Positions 7,636 to 18,363 of a DNA stretch of 64,000 bases are shown here, piece after piece. The position numbers were made by a program, and so were the translations under genes. Numbering within the stretch: position 1 is the stretch's first letter; each line of letters opens with the position of its first letter. The notes beneath the pieces are model-generated. The model was not told where the DNA came from, ran no database searches, and was given only the letters and a program-made list of their open reading frames with translations. Origin of the DNA: Sphingobium sp. C100 (GTDB taxonomy: Bacteria; Pseudomonadota; Alphaproteobacteria; Sphingomonadales; Sphingomonadaceae); assembly GCF_000508185.1 (NCBI RefSeq), contig NZ_AYOY01000154.1, forward strand, positions 33,055 through 97,054. Reading direction: 5' to 3'.

Positions 7636-9648
7636 TCAGAACCGGGCCAGCGTGTTGGCAAGGTCGCTCTGCTTGAACGGCTTGGTCAGGCGGGGCAGGT
7701 CAGGCGCGACGCCTATATTCTCTGCATAGCCTGATACGATCAACACGCGGGTTTCGGGCCGTGTCGCACGAATCCTGATCGCAAGCTCGGTGCCGGTGAT
7801 GCCGGGCATCAGGTGGTCGGTGACGAGGAGATCGATCTCGTTGGGCTGATCCAGCAGACGGAGCGCTTCCTCCGCAGATTTCGCCTCGATGACATGATAG
7901 CCAAGCTCGCTCAGCATATGGGCGGTGCTTTCCCGCACCAATTGTTCGTCATCGACGACCATCGCCGTGCCTTTGTCCACCCTGGACGGCACGATATCCT
8001 GGCCGACCGGCGTCTGGTCGGGCTTGTCTTCCGTCACGGGAAGCCACAGGTGAATGGCTGTGCCCTGGCCCACCGCGCTGTCGATGGTCATCGCGCCCTC
8101 CAACTGGGCCGCCAGTCCATGGACCATCGACAGGCCAAGGCCGGTGCCCTGCCCGATCCCCTTGGTGGTGAAGAACGGCTCGATCGACTTGGCAATCGTT
8201 TCCTGATCCATGCCAATGCCGGTATCGGTGACGCTCAGATGGACATATTTCCCGGCGCGAAGATCAGGCGGCCTGCCCGACGACAGGTCGTCGCACACCA
8301 CGCTGATCGTCAATGTGCCGCCGTCGGGCATAGCGTCGCGCGCATTGACCGTCAGGTTCAGCAGCGCCATCTCTATCTGGTTCGCGTCGGCATTGGCGCG
8401 CGGCAATTCAGGGTCAAGCTCCAGCACGAGTTTGATCCGCGGCCCGCAGGTGCTCGCGACCAGGTCCGCCAGGTTGCGCACCAGTTCGCCAATGTCGATC
8501 GCGGTGGCCTGCAATGGCTGGCGGCGGGCAAATGCCAGCAGGCGTTGCACCAGCATCTTGGCCCGCTCTGCGGATTGCGCGGCGCCTTCGATCAGCCTTT
8601 GCTCGCGTTCGCCGCCTATGCCCCGACGCTGCAACAGGTCCAGGCTCCCCACGATCGGTGTCAGCAGATTGTTGAAGTCATGCGCTACCCCACCCGTGAG
8701 CTGCCCCATTGCCTCCAGCTTCTGCGATTGCCGCAGGGCCTCCTGCGCATGTTCGAGCGCGCGCGTCCGTTCCTCCACGCGCTCTTCCAGCGTCTCGTTG
8801 AAGGCGCGCAGAGTTTCCTCGCTCCTGCGCAGCGCCAGCTCGATCCGGCGGCGGTCGGAAATATCATTGAACAGGATCGCCACCCGCCTGGCTTCCGGCT
8901 CGCCGACCCGGAAAGCGTAGACGTCATACCAGATGCGGCCCAGCGCTTCGGCCTGTTGTTCAAACCGGATGCGCTCTCCGGTTACGGCGACCTTGCCATA
9001 GATGTCGAACCAGTGCTGCTCATGGGCCGGCGCCAATGATCGCATCGACCGGCCGACGGCATTTTTGAGTCCGGTCTGTCGTTCGAACGCCGGATTGGCC
9101 TCCACGAAGACATAGTCGGACGGCTCCCCCTGGTCGTCGAACAGGACTTCAACGATACAGAATCCCGCGTCGATGGATTCGAACAGCGATCGATAGCGCT
9201 CGGCGCCCTGATGCAATTCCTCCAGCCGCGCGCGCGCCTCATATTGACGTTTGCGCCCACGCAATGCCGACTGTGCCAGGCTGACCAGCGTGGTCGGATG
9301 AAAGGGGCGTTCAAGGAAGGTCACATTGCCGAGCATGTCCAGGAAGCGCTTGGCGGCGGGATTGCGTTCGAGGCCTCCGCCCCGCCGGGTCAGCAGAACG
9401 AAGGGGAAATCGGACCATTCAGGCTGCGCCGCCAGCCACCGGGCGAGGGGCAGCAGATTGTCCGACCGCATCCCTTCCTCTGTCAGCAGGGCAAAGCCGG
9501 CCCCTTTTTCCAGTTCGCAGACCAGATCACGCAGCGAGGTGCACACCGTCGAGCGGAGATCCGCCTCTTCCAGGATCAACGCCGCAATGGCGGCATCGCG
9601 GCCGTGCGGCGCCAATATGATCGCACGTTCGGAAAGCTGGGGTGTCAC
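7636..9648 (-). CDS. Hybrid sensor histidine kinase with degenerate N-terminal receiver, PAS and C-terminal receiver
   Basis: A soluble 670-residue kinase without membrane segments. Residues 1-130 resemble a receiver fold, but the phosphoacceptor strand reads FALLTEEG, without the expected Asp. Residues 150-270 form a PAS domain (SLFESIDAGFCIVE, ending in NDISDRRR), followed by a coiled coil (270-315), the dimerisation box with His323 (GGVAHDFNNLLTP), an ATPase domain (NLTVNARDAMPDGG, DTGIGMD, GTGLGLSMV) and a C-terminal receiver from about 545 with phosphoacceptor Asp in LLVTDHLMPG and lysine in RLTKPFK. It starts with GTG overlapping the stop of the KaiC-like gene by four bases, so the two proteins are made together and probably act in one pathway. 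Confidence 0.92.
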   Translation of the reverse strand: MTPQLSERAIILAPHGRDAAIAALILEEADLRSTVCTSLRDLVCELEKGAGFALLTEEGMRSDNLLPLARWLAAQPEWSDFPFVLLTRRGGGLERNPAAKRFLDMLGNVTFLERPFHPTTLVSLAQSALRGRKRQYEARARLEELHQGAERYRSLFESIDAGFCIVEVLFDDQGEPSDYVFVEANPAFERQTGLKNAVGRSMRSLAPAHEQHWFDIYGKVAVTGERIRFEQQAEALGRIWYDVYAFRVGEPEARRVAILFNDISDRRRIELALRRSEETLRAFNETLEERVEERTRALEHAQEALRQSQKLEAMGQLTGGVAHDFNNLLTPIVGSLDLLQRRGIGGEREQRLIEGAAQSAERAKMLVQRLLAFARRQPLQATAIDIGELVRNLADLVASTCGPRIKLVLELDPELPRANADANQIEMALLNLTVNARDAMPDGGTLTISVVCDDLSSGRPPDLRAGKYVHLSVTDTGIGMDQETIAKSIEPFFTTKGIGQGTGLGLSMVHGLAAQLEGAMTIDSAVGQGTAIHLWLPVTEDKPDQTPVGQDIVPSRVDKGTAMVVDDEQLVRESTAHMLSELGYHVIEAKSAEEALRLLDQPNEIDLLVTDHLMPGITGTELAIRIRATRPETRVLIVSGYAENIGVAPDLPRLTKPFKQSDLANTLARF

Positions 9649-11141
9649 GCCTTCTCGTCTTCGAGCAACCCAGCCTCGCCCGGTGCGCCGGTGAAGGTGG
9701 GGACGCCGCGGAGCACGCCCTGAAAGCCGACCAGGGGTTGGCCCAGACGAATGCCAAAGGAGCCGATCTTGAATTCCCGGATGGTGTCTTCATGCGCGCC
9801 GGTGCGCTTCTTGATGATCGAAATGGCGCGGCGCACACGCCCTATCGCCTCGAAATAGCGCAGCAGCACGACCGTATCCGCCAGATAGGTGACATCCACC
9901 GGCGCCTTCATGTCGCCGACCAGGCCATGCTGGGCGACGGTCAGGAATGTCGTTGCGCCCTGCCGGTTCAGATATTGCAGCAATTCGTGCATATGCAGCA
10001 CCAGCGCTTTCTCCTCCGGCATCGCGGCCTGATAGCCATTCAGGCTGTCGATGATGATCGTGCGCATACCATGCCGCTCGACACAGATACGCACGCGCTC
10101 GGAGAACTCCCCAGGGGACAATTCGGCTGCATCAACCTGTTCGATAACCAGATTCCCTGTATCGACCATCATCTGCATATCGATGCCCAGGCCCTTGGCC
10201 CGATTGAACAACAGGCCGATTTCCTCGTCGAACACGAACATTGCGGCGCGTTCGCCGCGCTTCACCGCCGCCGCGACGAAGGTCAGGGCCAGCAGCGACT
10301 TGCCGGTGCCCGCCGGACCCAGCACCAATATGCTCGATCCGCGCTCGATCCCGCCGCCCAGCAAGGCGTCGAGTTCGGGTGAATCGCTGCGCACCATGTC
10401 GCGGGCGAATGCGGTCTTGTGCTCGGCCGATACAAGGCGCGGGAACACCCGGACGCCCCCGGTGGCGATGATAAAATCATGAAAGCCGCCGCGAAAGCGC
10501 CGTCCGCGATATTTGATTACGCGCATCCGTCGTCGTTCCGGGCCATATTCGGGCGAAAGCTCCTCCAGCCGGATGACGCCGTGGGCTACGCTGTGGACCG
10601 TCTTGTCGAGCGTGTCGGCGGTCAGGTCGTCCAGCATCAGCACCGTGGCCTTTTGCGTGGAGAAGAAATGTTTGAGCGCCAATATCTGGCGCCGGTAGCG
10701 CAGCGAGCCTTGCGCAAGCAGGCGAATCTCCGACAGGCTGTCGAGCACCACCCGATCGGGCTTCACGCGTTCGAATGCCTCGACAATGCGACGCGTCGTT
10801 TCGCCCAGTTCCAGATCGGAGGAATAAAGCAGGCTCTGCTGTTGTTCTTCATTGAGCAGACTTTCGGGCGGCAGCAACTCGAACAGGTCGATTCCAGCGA
10901 AATCCCAGCCATGGGATTGTGCGCCGTCGCGCATCTCCTCGTCGGTTTCTGACAGGGTGACATAGAGACATTTTTCGCCCTGTGCCGCGCCCTCCATCAG
11001 AAACTGCGTTGCGATCGTCGTCTTGCCCGTGCCGGGGCTGCCCTCGAGCAGAAAGACCCTGCCGCGCGTCAGGCCGCCTGCCAAAATGTCGTCCAGTCCA
11101 GAAACGCCGGTCAAGGCATACTCAGTCGAGGCTTTGTTCAC
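9645..11141 (-). CDS. KaiC-like double RecA-domain ATPase
   Basis: Two tandem RecA-type ATPase domains in 498 residues, the layout of cyanobacterial KaiC. The first has Walker A GSPGTGKT (34-41), the acidic pair in TLSETDEE and Walker B VVLDSLSE. The second has Walker A GPAGTGKS (275-282), the acidic pair in VFDEEIG and Walker B TIIIDSLN. The C-terminus extends 50 residues beyond the second core. At the position where I align KaiC's phosphorylated Ser/Thr pair, this protein reads VTYLADT, so clock-style autophosphorylation may differ. No kaiA or kaiB lies in the window. GTG start with AGGAT upstream; the downstream gene is a hybrid kinase, so a signalling rather than a clock role is likely. 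Confidence 0.9.
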   Translation of the reverse strand: MNKASTEYALTGVSGLDDILAGGLTRGRVFLLEGSPGTGKTTIATQFLMEGAAQGEKCLYVTLSETDEEMRDGAQSHGWDFAGIDLFELLPPESLLNEEQQQSLLYSSDLELGETTRRIVEAFERVKPDRVVLDSLSEIRLLAQGSLRYRRQILALKHFFSTQKATVLMLDDLTADTLDKTVHSVAHGVIRLEELSPEYGPERRRMRVIKYRGRRFRGGFHDFIIATGGVRVFPRLVSAEHKTAFARDMVRSDSPELDALLGGGIERGSSILVLGPAGTGKSLLALTFVAAAVKRGERAAMFVFDEEIGLLFNRAKGLGIDMQMMVDTGNLVIEQVDAAELSPGEFSERVRICVERHGMRTIIIDSLNGYQAAMPEEKALVLHMHELLQYLNRQGATTFLTVAQHGLVGDMKAPVDVTYLADTVVLLRYFEAIGRVRRAISIIKKRTGAHEDTIREFKIGSFGIRLGQPLVGFQGVLRGVPTFTGAPGEAGLLEDEKA

Positions 11142-11210
11142 ACCATCATCCTGTGCAGCAAGATATGCTTACCGATTAGCACAGCAACGATGCCTGCCAA
11201 TGCGAAGATA

Positions 11211-11236
11211 AACTAACTTGAATCAGGTGCAGTTCC
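11211..11236 (-). promoter_or_regulatory. EcfG-like promoter candidate upstream of the KaiC-like gene
   Basis: On the minus strand, GGAAC (11232-11236) is followed after 17 bases by AGTT (11211-11214). Alphaproteobacterial EcfG (general stress sigma) promoters read roughly GGAAC-N16/17-CGTT. The -35 matches fully and the -10 has one mismatch. The start codon is 70 bases downstream. Confidence 0.4.
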
Positions 11237-11272
11237 CTCAGGTTCCTTGATTTTTCCATCGCAAGAGGGGCA

Positions 11273-11321
11273 GGCGTCGGTGGACGCGCGATGCCGTCGC
11301 CAGGCATCGCGGGCCGACGCC
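11273..11321. terminator. Extended GC-rich stem-loop behind the hemerythrin gene
   Basis: A nested inverted repeat: an outer 8-base stem (11273-11280 with 11314-11321) encloses a perfect 9-base stem (11287-11295 with 11303-11311) and a 7-base loop. It lies just past the 3' end of the catalase-hemerythrin pair and before the KaiC-like promoter, a sensible place for transcription to end. No T-run follows on either strand, so it is not a classical intrinsic terminator; a REP-like element is an alternative. Confidence 0.45.
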
Positions 11322-11347
11322 CCCTTGTCCTGTCCGCGTGCCGGTGT

Positions 11348-11887
11348 TTAAGCGGGCGACCCGCAATAACGCTGAAATTCTTCCTTGTAGCGCTGGGTGA
11401 TGCGCGCCTGATCGTCCGGGCTGACATCCTTCGCCAGTTCCGGGAACCAGGTGCCTTCTTCCGAATAGACATGATGCGCCACGGCGCCGCGGATATGTTC
11501 CAGCTTGTCGAGATAGTCCTGGCTCATCGGGTCGAGCCGTTCGAGCAGGCCCATCTCCATCTTCGCGGCGGATTGCTCCTGATAGGCGAGTTCGGCATGA
11601 CCGACCTGCTTGTCCGCGGCGAGCGCGGGATAGATGGCCGCTTCCTCGGCGATGGAATGGCCGGTGAGGATCAGCGCCAGGCGCTGTTGCGCATCGACCC
11701 TTGCATCAGCGGTCGTGGCCGATTTGACCGCCGCGAACAGCGCTTCGATCTGACGATGATGGTCCAGGATGTGCGAGAGCCAATCCCCCGGTCGAGCGAT
11801 CGCTTCTGCGTCGGCACGGGCTTTCGCGCGCGCTTCTTCGCTTTCGGGCGGCGTAACTGCGGCGATGATCTTGTCGAGCGTGGACAT
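11348..11887 (-). CDS. Hemerythrin (HHE) cation-binding domain protein
   Basis: A 179-residue helical protein whose spaced histidines and glutamates (HILDHHRQIEALF near 39-52, GHSIAEEAAIYP near 75-87, HAELAYQEQ near 95, AHHVYSEEGTWFPEL near 136-150) fit a non-haem di-iron hemerythrin-like site. Such proteins sense or buffer oxygen, nitric oxide or peroxide. A strong AAGGAG ribosome-binding site precedes the ATG. It lies 19 bases downstream of the catalase gene, and the pairing points to a role in oxidative stress. Confidence 0.88.
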   Translation of the reverse strand: MSTLDKIIAAVTPPESEEARAKARADAEAIARPGDWLSHILDHHRQIEALFAAVKSATTADARVDAQQRLALILTGHSIAEEAAIYPALAADKQVGHAELAYQEQSAAKMEMGLLERLDPMSQDYLDKLEHIRGAVAHHVYSEEGTWFPELAKDVSPDDQARITQRYKEEFQRYCGSPA

Positions 11888-11906
11888 GCTATTCTCCTTC
11901 CAATTA

Positions 11907-14090
<2,184 letters not shown>

Positions 14091-14285
14091 GCGTCATGTC
14101 TCCCGTTTCGATGCGCGCCGGAGCTTGTTCTCCGCTTTGCCGACGAACCACCGAAGGCGGGGGAGGTTTCCGCGCAAAGCACTCGACTTGATCGAGATCA
14201 TCACGATTTTTGCGAACATCGGCGGATCGCCGGATACAGAGGATGCATCGCTTCACTCGTTACAGCTGTCCATTTCGCTGTCGGG

Positions 14286-15305
14286 TTATAACCGGTGCGC
14301 GGCCGCATAGACGCTGTCGATGACGGACGACAGTGACGCCAAATGTTCGCATTCGGGATCGAAACGACGACATCGGGCAAGGCGATGCGCCCAGGCCATC
14401 GCCATTACCCCGCCCCAGGCATCGCCCGGCAGCGTGAGATTCTCGCGCTGCGTGCCGCGCAACAGATCGGCCCTGAAATCATAGAAGGAGCCTTTTACGT
14501 TGCGAAAGGACGCGCCGGCTCTGTCGCCGTAAAAGTCGGCGGTGATGACCGAATCCTGCCCCGCATGAAGACGCCAGGAACAGGCGATACGTACAACCGT
14601 GCCACCCGCCAGTCGGATCGTGGCGATGCCATGATCCTCGACCTGCGCGGCCCGATGCGAAAGGGGGCGGCCCTTGCTGAACAGATCGGCGTCGACGCTC
14701 TCAACCTCCGGAAAGTCGAGCATCCAGAGCGCGACGTCGATGAGATGCACGCCCAGATCCATTATGCATCCACCCCCCGACAGACGGGGATCGTAGAACC
14801 AGGGTTTGTCCGGTCCATAGGCGTTGTGGAAGACCAGATCGATTGCGTGAACATAGCCCAGGTCGCCAGCGACGATCCGGTCCCGGATCGCCCGCATGGC
14901 GGCAGTGCCGCGATAGGAAAGATCCACGCCCAGCAACCGGTCCGCGCTGCGCGCGGCGTCGATGACCGCATCCACTTCCTTGCGGCTGCGCCCCAGGGGC
15001 TTTTGGCAGAAGACCGCGATGCCGCGTTCCAGAGCGCGGATCGCTTGTTCAGCATGTAAGGCGCTGGGGGTAGCGATGACGATGCCATCCAGTTCCTGGT
15101 CCAGCAGTGCGTCAAAATCCTCCAACTGAACAGCGTCGGGTGCCAGCGCGCCTGCTTCCGCGCCATTGTCGGGCAAGGCATCGGCGATTGCGGCAACCTC
15201 TATGGCGTCCGACGCCACCATGGCTTCCATCCGATTGCGACCGATCCACCCTACGCCCAGGAACCCGAGCCGGGGGCGCGTCATGACCATGGCAGTCGCG
15301 CTCAT
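14286..15305 (-). CDS. Gfo/Idh/MocA-family oxidoreductase
   Basis: NAD(P)-dependent sugar or cyclitol dehydrogenase, 339 residues. The Rossmann motif is GFLGVGWIGRNRM near the N-terminus, and the family signature EKP appears as CQKPLGRS, with the downstream GGGCIMDLGVHLIDVALW carrying catalytic Asp and His positions. It is last in the leftward arm of the glycoconjugate cluster, with its ATG overlapping the MDR dehydrogenase stop by four bases. Family members include inositol 2-dehydrogenases; since an inositol-phosphate synthase lies two genes upstream, oxidation of an inositol or glycosyl-inositol is plausible. In the family motif, Glu of EKP is replaced by Gln, which is unusual. Confidence 0.88.
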   Translation of the reverse strand: MSATAMVMTRPRLGFLGVGWIGRNRMEAMVASDAIEVAAIADALPDNGAEAGALAPDAVQLEDFDALLDQELDGIVIATPSALHAEQAIRALERGIAVFCQKPLGRSRKEVDAVIDAARSADRLLGVDLSYRGTAAMRAIRDRIVAGDLGYVHAIDLVFHNAYGPDKPWFYDPRLSGGGCIMDLGVHLIDVALWMLDFPEVESVDADLFSKGRPLSHRAAQVEDHGIATIRLAGGTVVRIACSWRLHAGQDSVITADFYGDRAGASFRNVKGSFYDFRADLLRGTQRENLTLPGDAWGGVMAMAWAHRLARCRRFDPECEHLASLSSVIDSVYAAAHRL

Positions 15306-16306
15306 AACCTGATGACCGCCTTGACGAACCCTTCCGGTTTGTCGCGCGTCGCGTTCAAGGCTTTGTCGAGTTGTTCCAGCGGGAAGTCATGGGTGCAGAG
15401 GGGCGTCGGGTCCAGCCGTCCCGACGTGACGGCCTCAATGGCCTCGCATACCCCTTGTGCATAGGTTTTGGGATCACGTTCATGCGCGTTGACGACGTCG
15501 ATGCCGCGCCAGTTCCACAGCCACATGTTGATCTGTCTAGGGCCGTCCTGATGATAGCCGGCGATGATGAGCCGGCCGCGCTCGGCGGTCAGTTCCCCCG
15601 CCAGATCGAGCGGCCATTGCTTGCCAACCGCTTCGATCACGCGGTCGCAGAAGCGGCCATGGGTAAGGTTGCTCACCTGGTCGATGATCGCCTGATGATC
15701 ATCCATCAGGATCGTCTCGGCTGCGCCATGACCGCGCGCCAGTTCGAGTGAGGATTGCCGCCGGGAAATGGCGATGACGCGCGCGCCGGCATCCGAGGCC
15801 AAACGGGCAAGGATCGCGCCGAGAAAGCCGATGCCGATAATCGCCACGGTCTGCCCCGCGCGTATGTCGCTGCGGCGGAAAATATTGAAGGCGCACCCCA
15901 GTGGCTCGCCTGGAAAGGCCATGCCGTCGAGGGTGGGGGGGAGCGGCACGACCGCAGCGGCATCGGCAAGATCATATTCGGCATAGCTGGCATGGGACAG
16001 GGTCGCCACGCGTGTGCCCGGCTCGATCGTCGTGACGCCTGATCCGACGGCGTCCACAACTCCCCAGCCTTCATGGCCAAGCGAGCCGGGCGCCGTCGGG
16101 AATTGCTGCCATTCGGGACCGTCCCATGGGGTCAGGTTGGACGCGCAAACGCCGCAGCCTTCGAGACGGACGCGCACCTGTTGCGGTCCGGGTTCGGGGC
16201 GCAGCACATGGTCGATGCGGATGGTGCCCGGCCCCGTCACCACCGCTGCCCGCATCAGGGGCGCCTTGACCAAGGCGGTTTTTTCCAGCGTCAGCATGAT
16301 GCTCAT
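15302..16306 (-). CDS. Medium-chain (zinc alcohol dehydrogenase-like) oxidoreductase
   Basis: A 334-residue MDR-superfamily dehydrogenase. The catalytic-zinc region has GCGVCASNLTPW and GHEGWGVVDAVGSG, and the cofactor fold has AIIGIGFLGAILARLA. The four-cysteine structural zinc lobe of classical alcohol dehydrogenases is absent. Enzymes of this shorter type oxidise sugar alcohols or cyclitols such as sorbitol or inositol derivatives. The ATG overlaps the inositol-phosphate synthase stop and its own stop overlaps the Gfo/Idh start, so three enzymes are translated as one coupled unit. The substrate is not known. Confidence 0.87.
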   Translation of the reverse strand: MSIMLTLEKTALVKAPLMRAAVVTGPGTIRIDHVLRPEPGPQQVRVRLEGCGVCASNLTPWDGPEWQQFPTAPGSLGHEGWGVVDAVGSGVTTIEPGTRVATLSHASYAEYDLADAAAVVPLPPTLDGMAFPGEPLGCAFNIFRRSDIRAGQTVAIIGIGFLGAILARLASDAGARVIAISRRQSSLELARGHGAAETILMDDHQAIIDQVSNLTHGRFCDRVIEAVGKQWPLDLAGELTAERGRLIIAGYHQDGPRQINMWLWNWRGIDVVNAHERDPKTYAQGVCEAIEAVTSGRLDPTPLCTHDFPLEQLDKALNATRDKPEGFVKAVIRL

Positions 16307-17424
16307 TCCGCCGCCACCGCCATCACATCCGCTCCTTTTATGAACGCCTCCAGCGCCTCATGCGCAAGATCGTCGGTCATCTGGCGTGGCGGATGCTTAC
16401 AGAAATAGGCCGCCGCCGGATGGATCGGACCGCCCAGACCCCGGTCGCGCGCCAGCTTGGCACAGCGGATCATGTCGATCGCGACCCCCGCGCTGTTGGG
16501 GCTGTCTTCGACAGACAACCGCATTTCAAGGTTCATAGGCACCCCGCCGAACAACTGTCCTTCCATGCGCAGGAAGCAGACCTTGTTATCATTTTGCCAG
16601 GCGACATAATCGGAGGGACCGACATGGATATTCTCGTCGTCGATCCGTGTCTTGGCGACCGACTGCACCGCCTCCGTCTTCGATATCTTCTTGGACGCCA
16701 GGCGCTTGCGGTTGGCCATGTTGAGAAAGTCGGTATTGCCGCCCGTATTGAGCTGGTAAGTGCGGTCGAGCTTCACGCCGCGTTTGGCGAAAAGATCAGT
16801 CAGCACCCGATGAACGATCGTGGCGCCCATCTGCGCCTTGATATCGTCCCCGATGATCGGAACGCCGGCAAGGCGGAACCGTTCGCCCCAGACCGGATCG
16901 CTGGCGATGAAGACAGGGATGTTGTTGACGAAGGCAACGCCTGCTTCCAGCGCGCATTCGGCGTAGAATTCGGTCGCCCGTTGCGACCCTACCGGCAGAT
17001 AGTTGAGCAGTACGTCGATCTGCGCATCCCGCAACCGCCGTACCACATTGTCCCGGCTAGCCTCTGGTAAATCTGCGGGCAGGAAAGTGCGATCGTCGGG
17101 ATAGTCGGCCATATGTTCGGCCATCCCGTCGAGGATGCAGCCCATTTCGACGATCGCGCCGCTCGGCTGGACTTCCGGGCAAAAAACCTGCGTGCAGTTT
17201 GGCTTGGCCAGCACCGCCTCGGCCACATCCTTGCCGACCTTCCTGCGGTCTATGTCCCAGGCGGCGGCCACGCGGATGTCGCAGGGGCGATAGCCGCCGA
17301 GATCCCAATGCATCAGGCCATGATGGTCATTACTGTCAGGCCGATAGAAGGAAAGGCCCTGCACAAGCGAACTGGCGCAATTGCCCACCCCGATGATGGC
17401 GATGTTGATGGGGTTTTGCGGCAT
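16303..17424 (-). CDS. ino1: Inositol-3-phosphate (myo-inositol-1-phosphate) synthase
   Basis: Converts glucose 6-phosphate to 1D-myo-inositol 3-phosphate using bound NAD. The 373-residue length matches bacterial and archaeal Ino1. Recognisable segments are GVGNCASSLVQG (NAD-binding), LLNYLPVGS, GDDIKAQMGATIVHR, QLNTGGNTDFLNM with the following lysine-rich SKKISKTEAV, and GPSDYVAWQNDNKV. A clear GAAGGAGAA ribosome-binding site precedes the ATG. Few proteobacteria make inositol de novo, so its place within a glycosyltransferase cluster suggests that inositol is a building block of the cluster's product. It precedes the two dehydrogenases and follows the glycosidase by 18 bases. Confidence 0.94.
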   Translation of the reverse strand: MPQNPINIAIIGVGNCASSLVQGLSFYRPDSNDHHGLMHWDLGGYRPCDIRVAAAWDIDRRKVGKDVAEAVLAKPNCTQVFCPEVQPSGAIVEMGCILDGMAEHMADYPDDRTFLPADLPEASRDNVVRRLRDAQIDVLLNYLPVGSQRATEFYAECALEAGVAFVNNIPVFIASDPVWGERFRLAGVPIIGDDIKAQMGATIVHRVLTDLFAKRGVKLDRTYQLNTGGNTDFLNMANRKRLASKKISKTEAVQSVAKTRIDDENIHVGPSDYVAWQNDNKVCFLRMEGQLFGGVPMNLEMRLSVEDSPNSAGVAIDMIRCAKLARDRGLGGPIHPAAAYFCKHPPRQMTDDLAHEALEAFIKGADVMAVAAE

Positions 17425-17442
17425 GGGCTTCTCCTTCTCGCT

Positions 17443-18363
17443 TCAGGCGGTGCGGACGACCGGCATGGATTGGGCCGGTGCATAGCGGTCGATCATCCAA
17501 GCGCAGAAGTCTGCGAAGGCCTGCGGATCGTGGGCGGCGCTGGTATGATGGGGCGTGATCCCCAGATGTTCCGGGGTGAAGCAGAATGTAACGGTCACAT
17601 CGAAATCGGCGAGCGCCTCCATCTGCCGGTCAAACCAGTCGACCGCATTGGGGCGGAAGCTATCGGCCCAGCTGAGTCCGGTGCGCAAATGCCGAACGCC
17701 CAGTCGCTTCATCCAGGTGACGGCGTCGTCCAGACGCGGATCTTCGAAATGAAACCACTGCATCAATCCCATACGGTCGGCATATTTCGCATAATCGTCC
17801 AGTGCGGGTTTCGGTGTTCCATCGGCGCGGATCAGGCCCATGTAAAAATGGCGGTAATAGCTTGAGCCCTCCGCCTCGCGATGACGGGTAGTGGCACCCC
17901 ACTCCTGCGGCAGGTCAAACAAGCTGTACCAATAGAGGCGCGGCACCCGATCCATCAGCAGTTCGGCGGTGCGATTAATGCCGAACACCTGCACTTCCTC
18001 TGCCCCAAAGGAGCCAACGCCCACTTCGGTAACCCACACCGGCTTGTCCGGCACCACCGCCTCGATATCGGCGATCCGGTTCGGCCAGTCGTGGATCGAC
18101 CACAAGTTCCAGTCGAGCGGAAAGCCATGGACGGCGACGACGTCGATGGCGTCGAGCGCGCCATGGCCTCGCATCCGCTCCACCCAACCGGGGTCGATCG
18201 GCGACATGCCGCCCAGCACTCTCTTCACTGCCGGATTGACGCTATGAATGGCCTGGCCGGCGCGGATCACCATGTCGGCATAGCGGGACCAGTCGGGATC
18301 GATCTCCGGGTCCCAATGCGACTTGTTGTTGGGCTCGTTCCAGATCATCGCGGCTTCGATCAT
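17443..18363 (-). CDS. Clan GH-A-like glycosidase with circularly permuted TIM-barrel order
   Basis: A 306-residue cytosolic protein with no signal peptide. It resembles GH39-type beta-xylosidases, but its parts are in an unusual order. The acid/base motif IWNEPNN is at residues 7-13 instead of after about 130 residues, and the nucleophile motif WVTEVG follows (Glu113), then the beta-8-like LYWYSLFDLP. Only after residue about 208 comes sequence that looks like the usual barrel beginning (QWFHFEDP, MKRLGVRHLRTGLSWAD, VTFCFTPEHLG, FADFCAWMIDRYAP), which would normally run straight into WNEPN. The ATG overlaps the methyltransferase stop by four bases, so the start is well supported. It may act on, or transglycosylate, a cluster intermediate. 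Confidence 0.8.
   Translation of the reverse strand: MIEAAMIWNEPNNKSHWDPEIDPDWSRYADMVIRAGQAIHSVNPAVKRVLGGMSPIDPGWVERMRGHGALDAIDVVAVHGFPLDWNLWSIHDWPNRIADIEAVVPDKPVWVTEVGVGSFGAEEVQVFGINRTAELLMDRVPRLYWYSLFDLPQEWGATTRHREAEGSSYYRHFYMGLIRADGTPKPALDDYAKYADRMGLMQWFHFEDPRLDDAVTWMKRLGVRHLRTGLSWADSFRPNAVDWFDRQMEALADFDVTVTFCFTPEHLGITPHHTSAAHDPQAFADFCAWMIDRYAPAQSMPVVRTA

Noticed and set aside
9645..11141. A KaiABC circadian clock
   Set aside because: No kaiA or kaiB is present, the phosphorylation site region is altered, and the neighbour is a hybrid kinase; a clock cannot be claimed.
17443..18363. Frameshifted or truncated glycosidase
   Set aside because: The frame is uninterrupted, both ends are fixed by neighbouring genes, and all barrel halves are present in swapped order, so permutation explains it better than damage.
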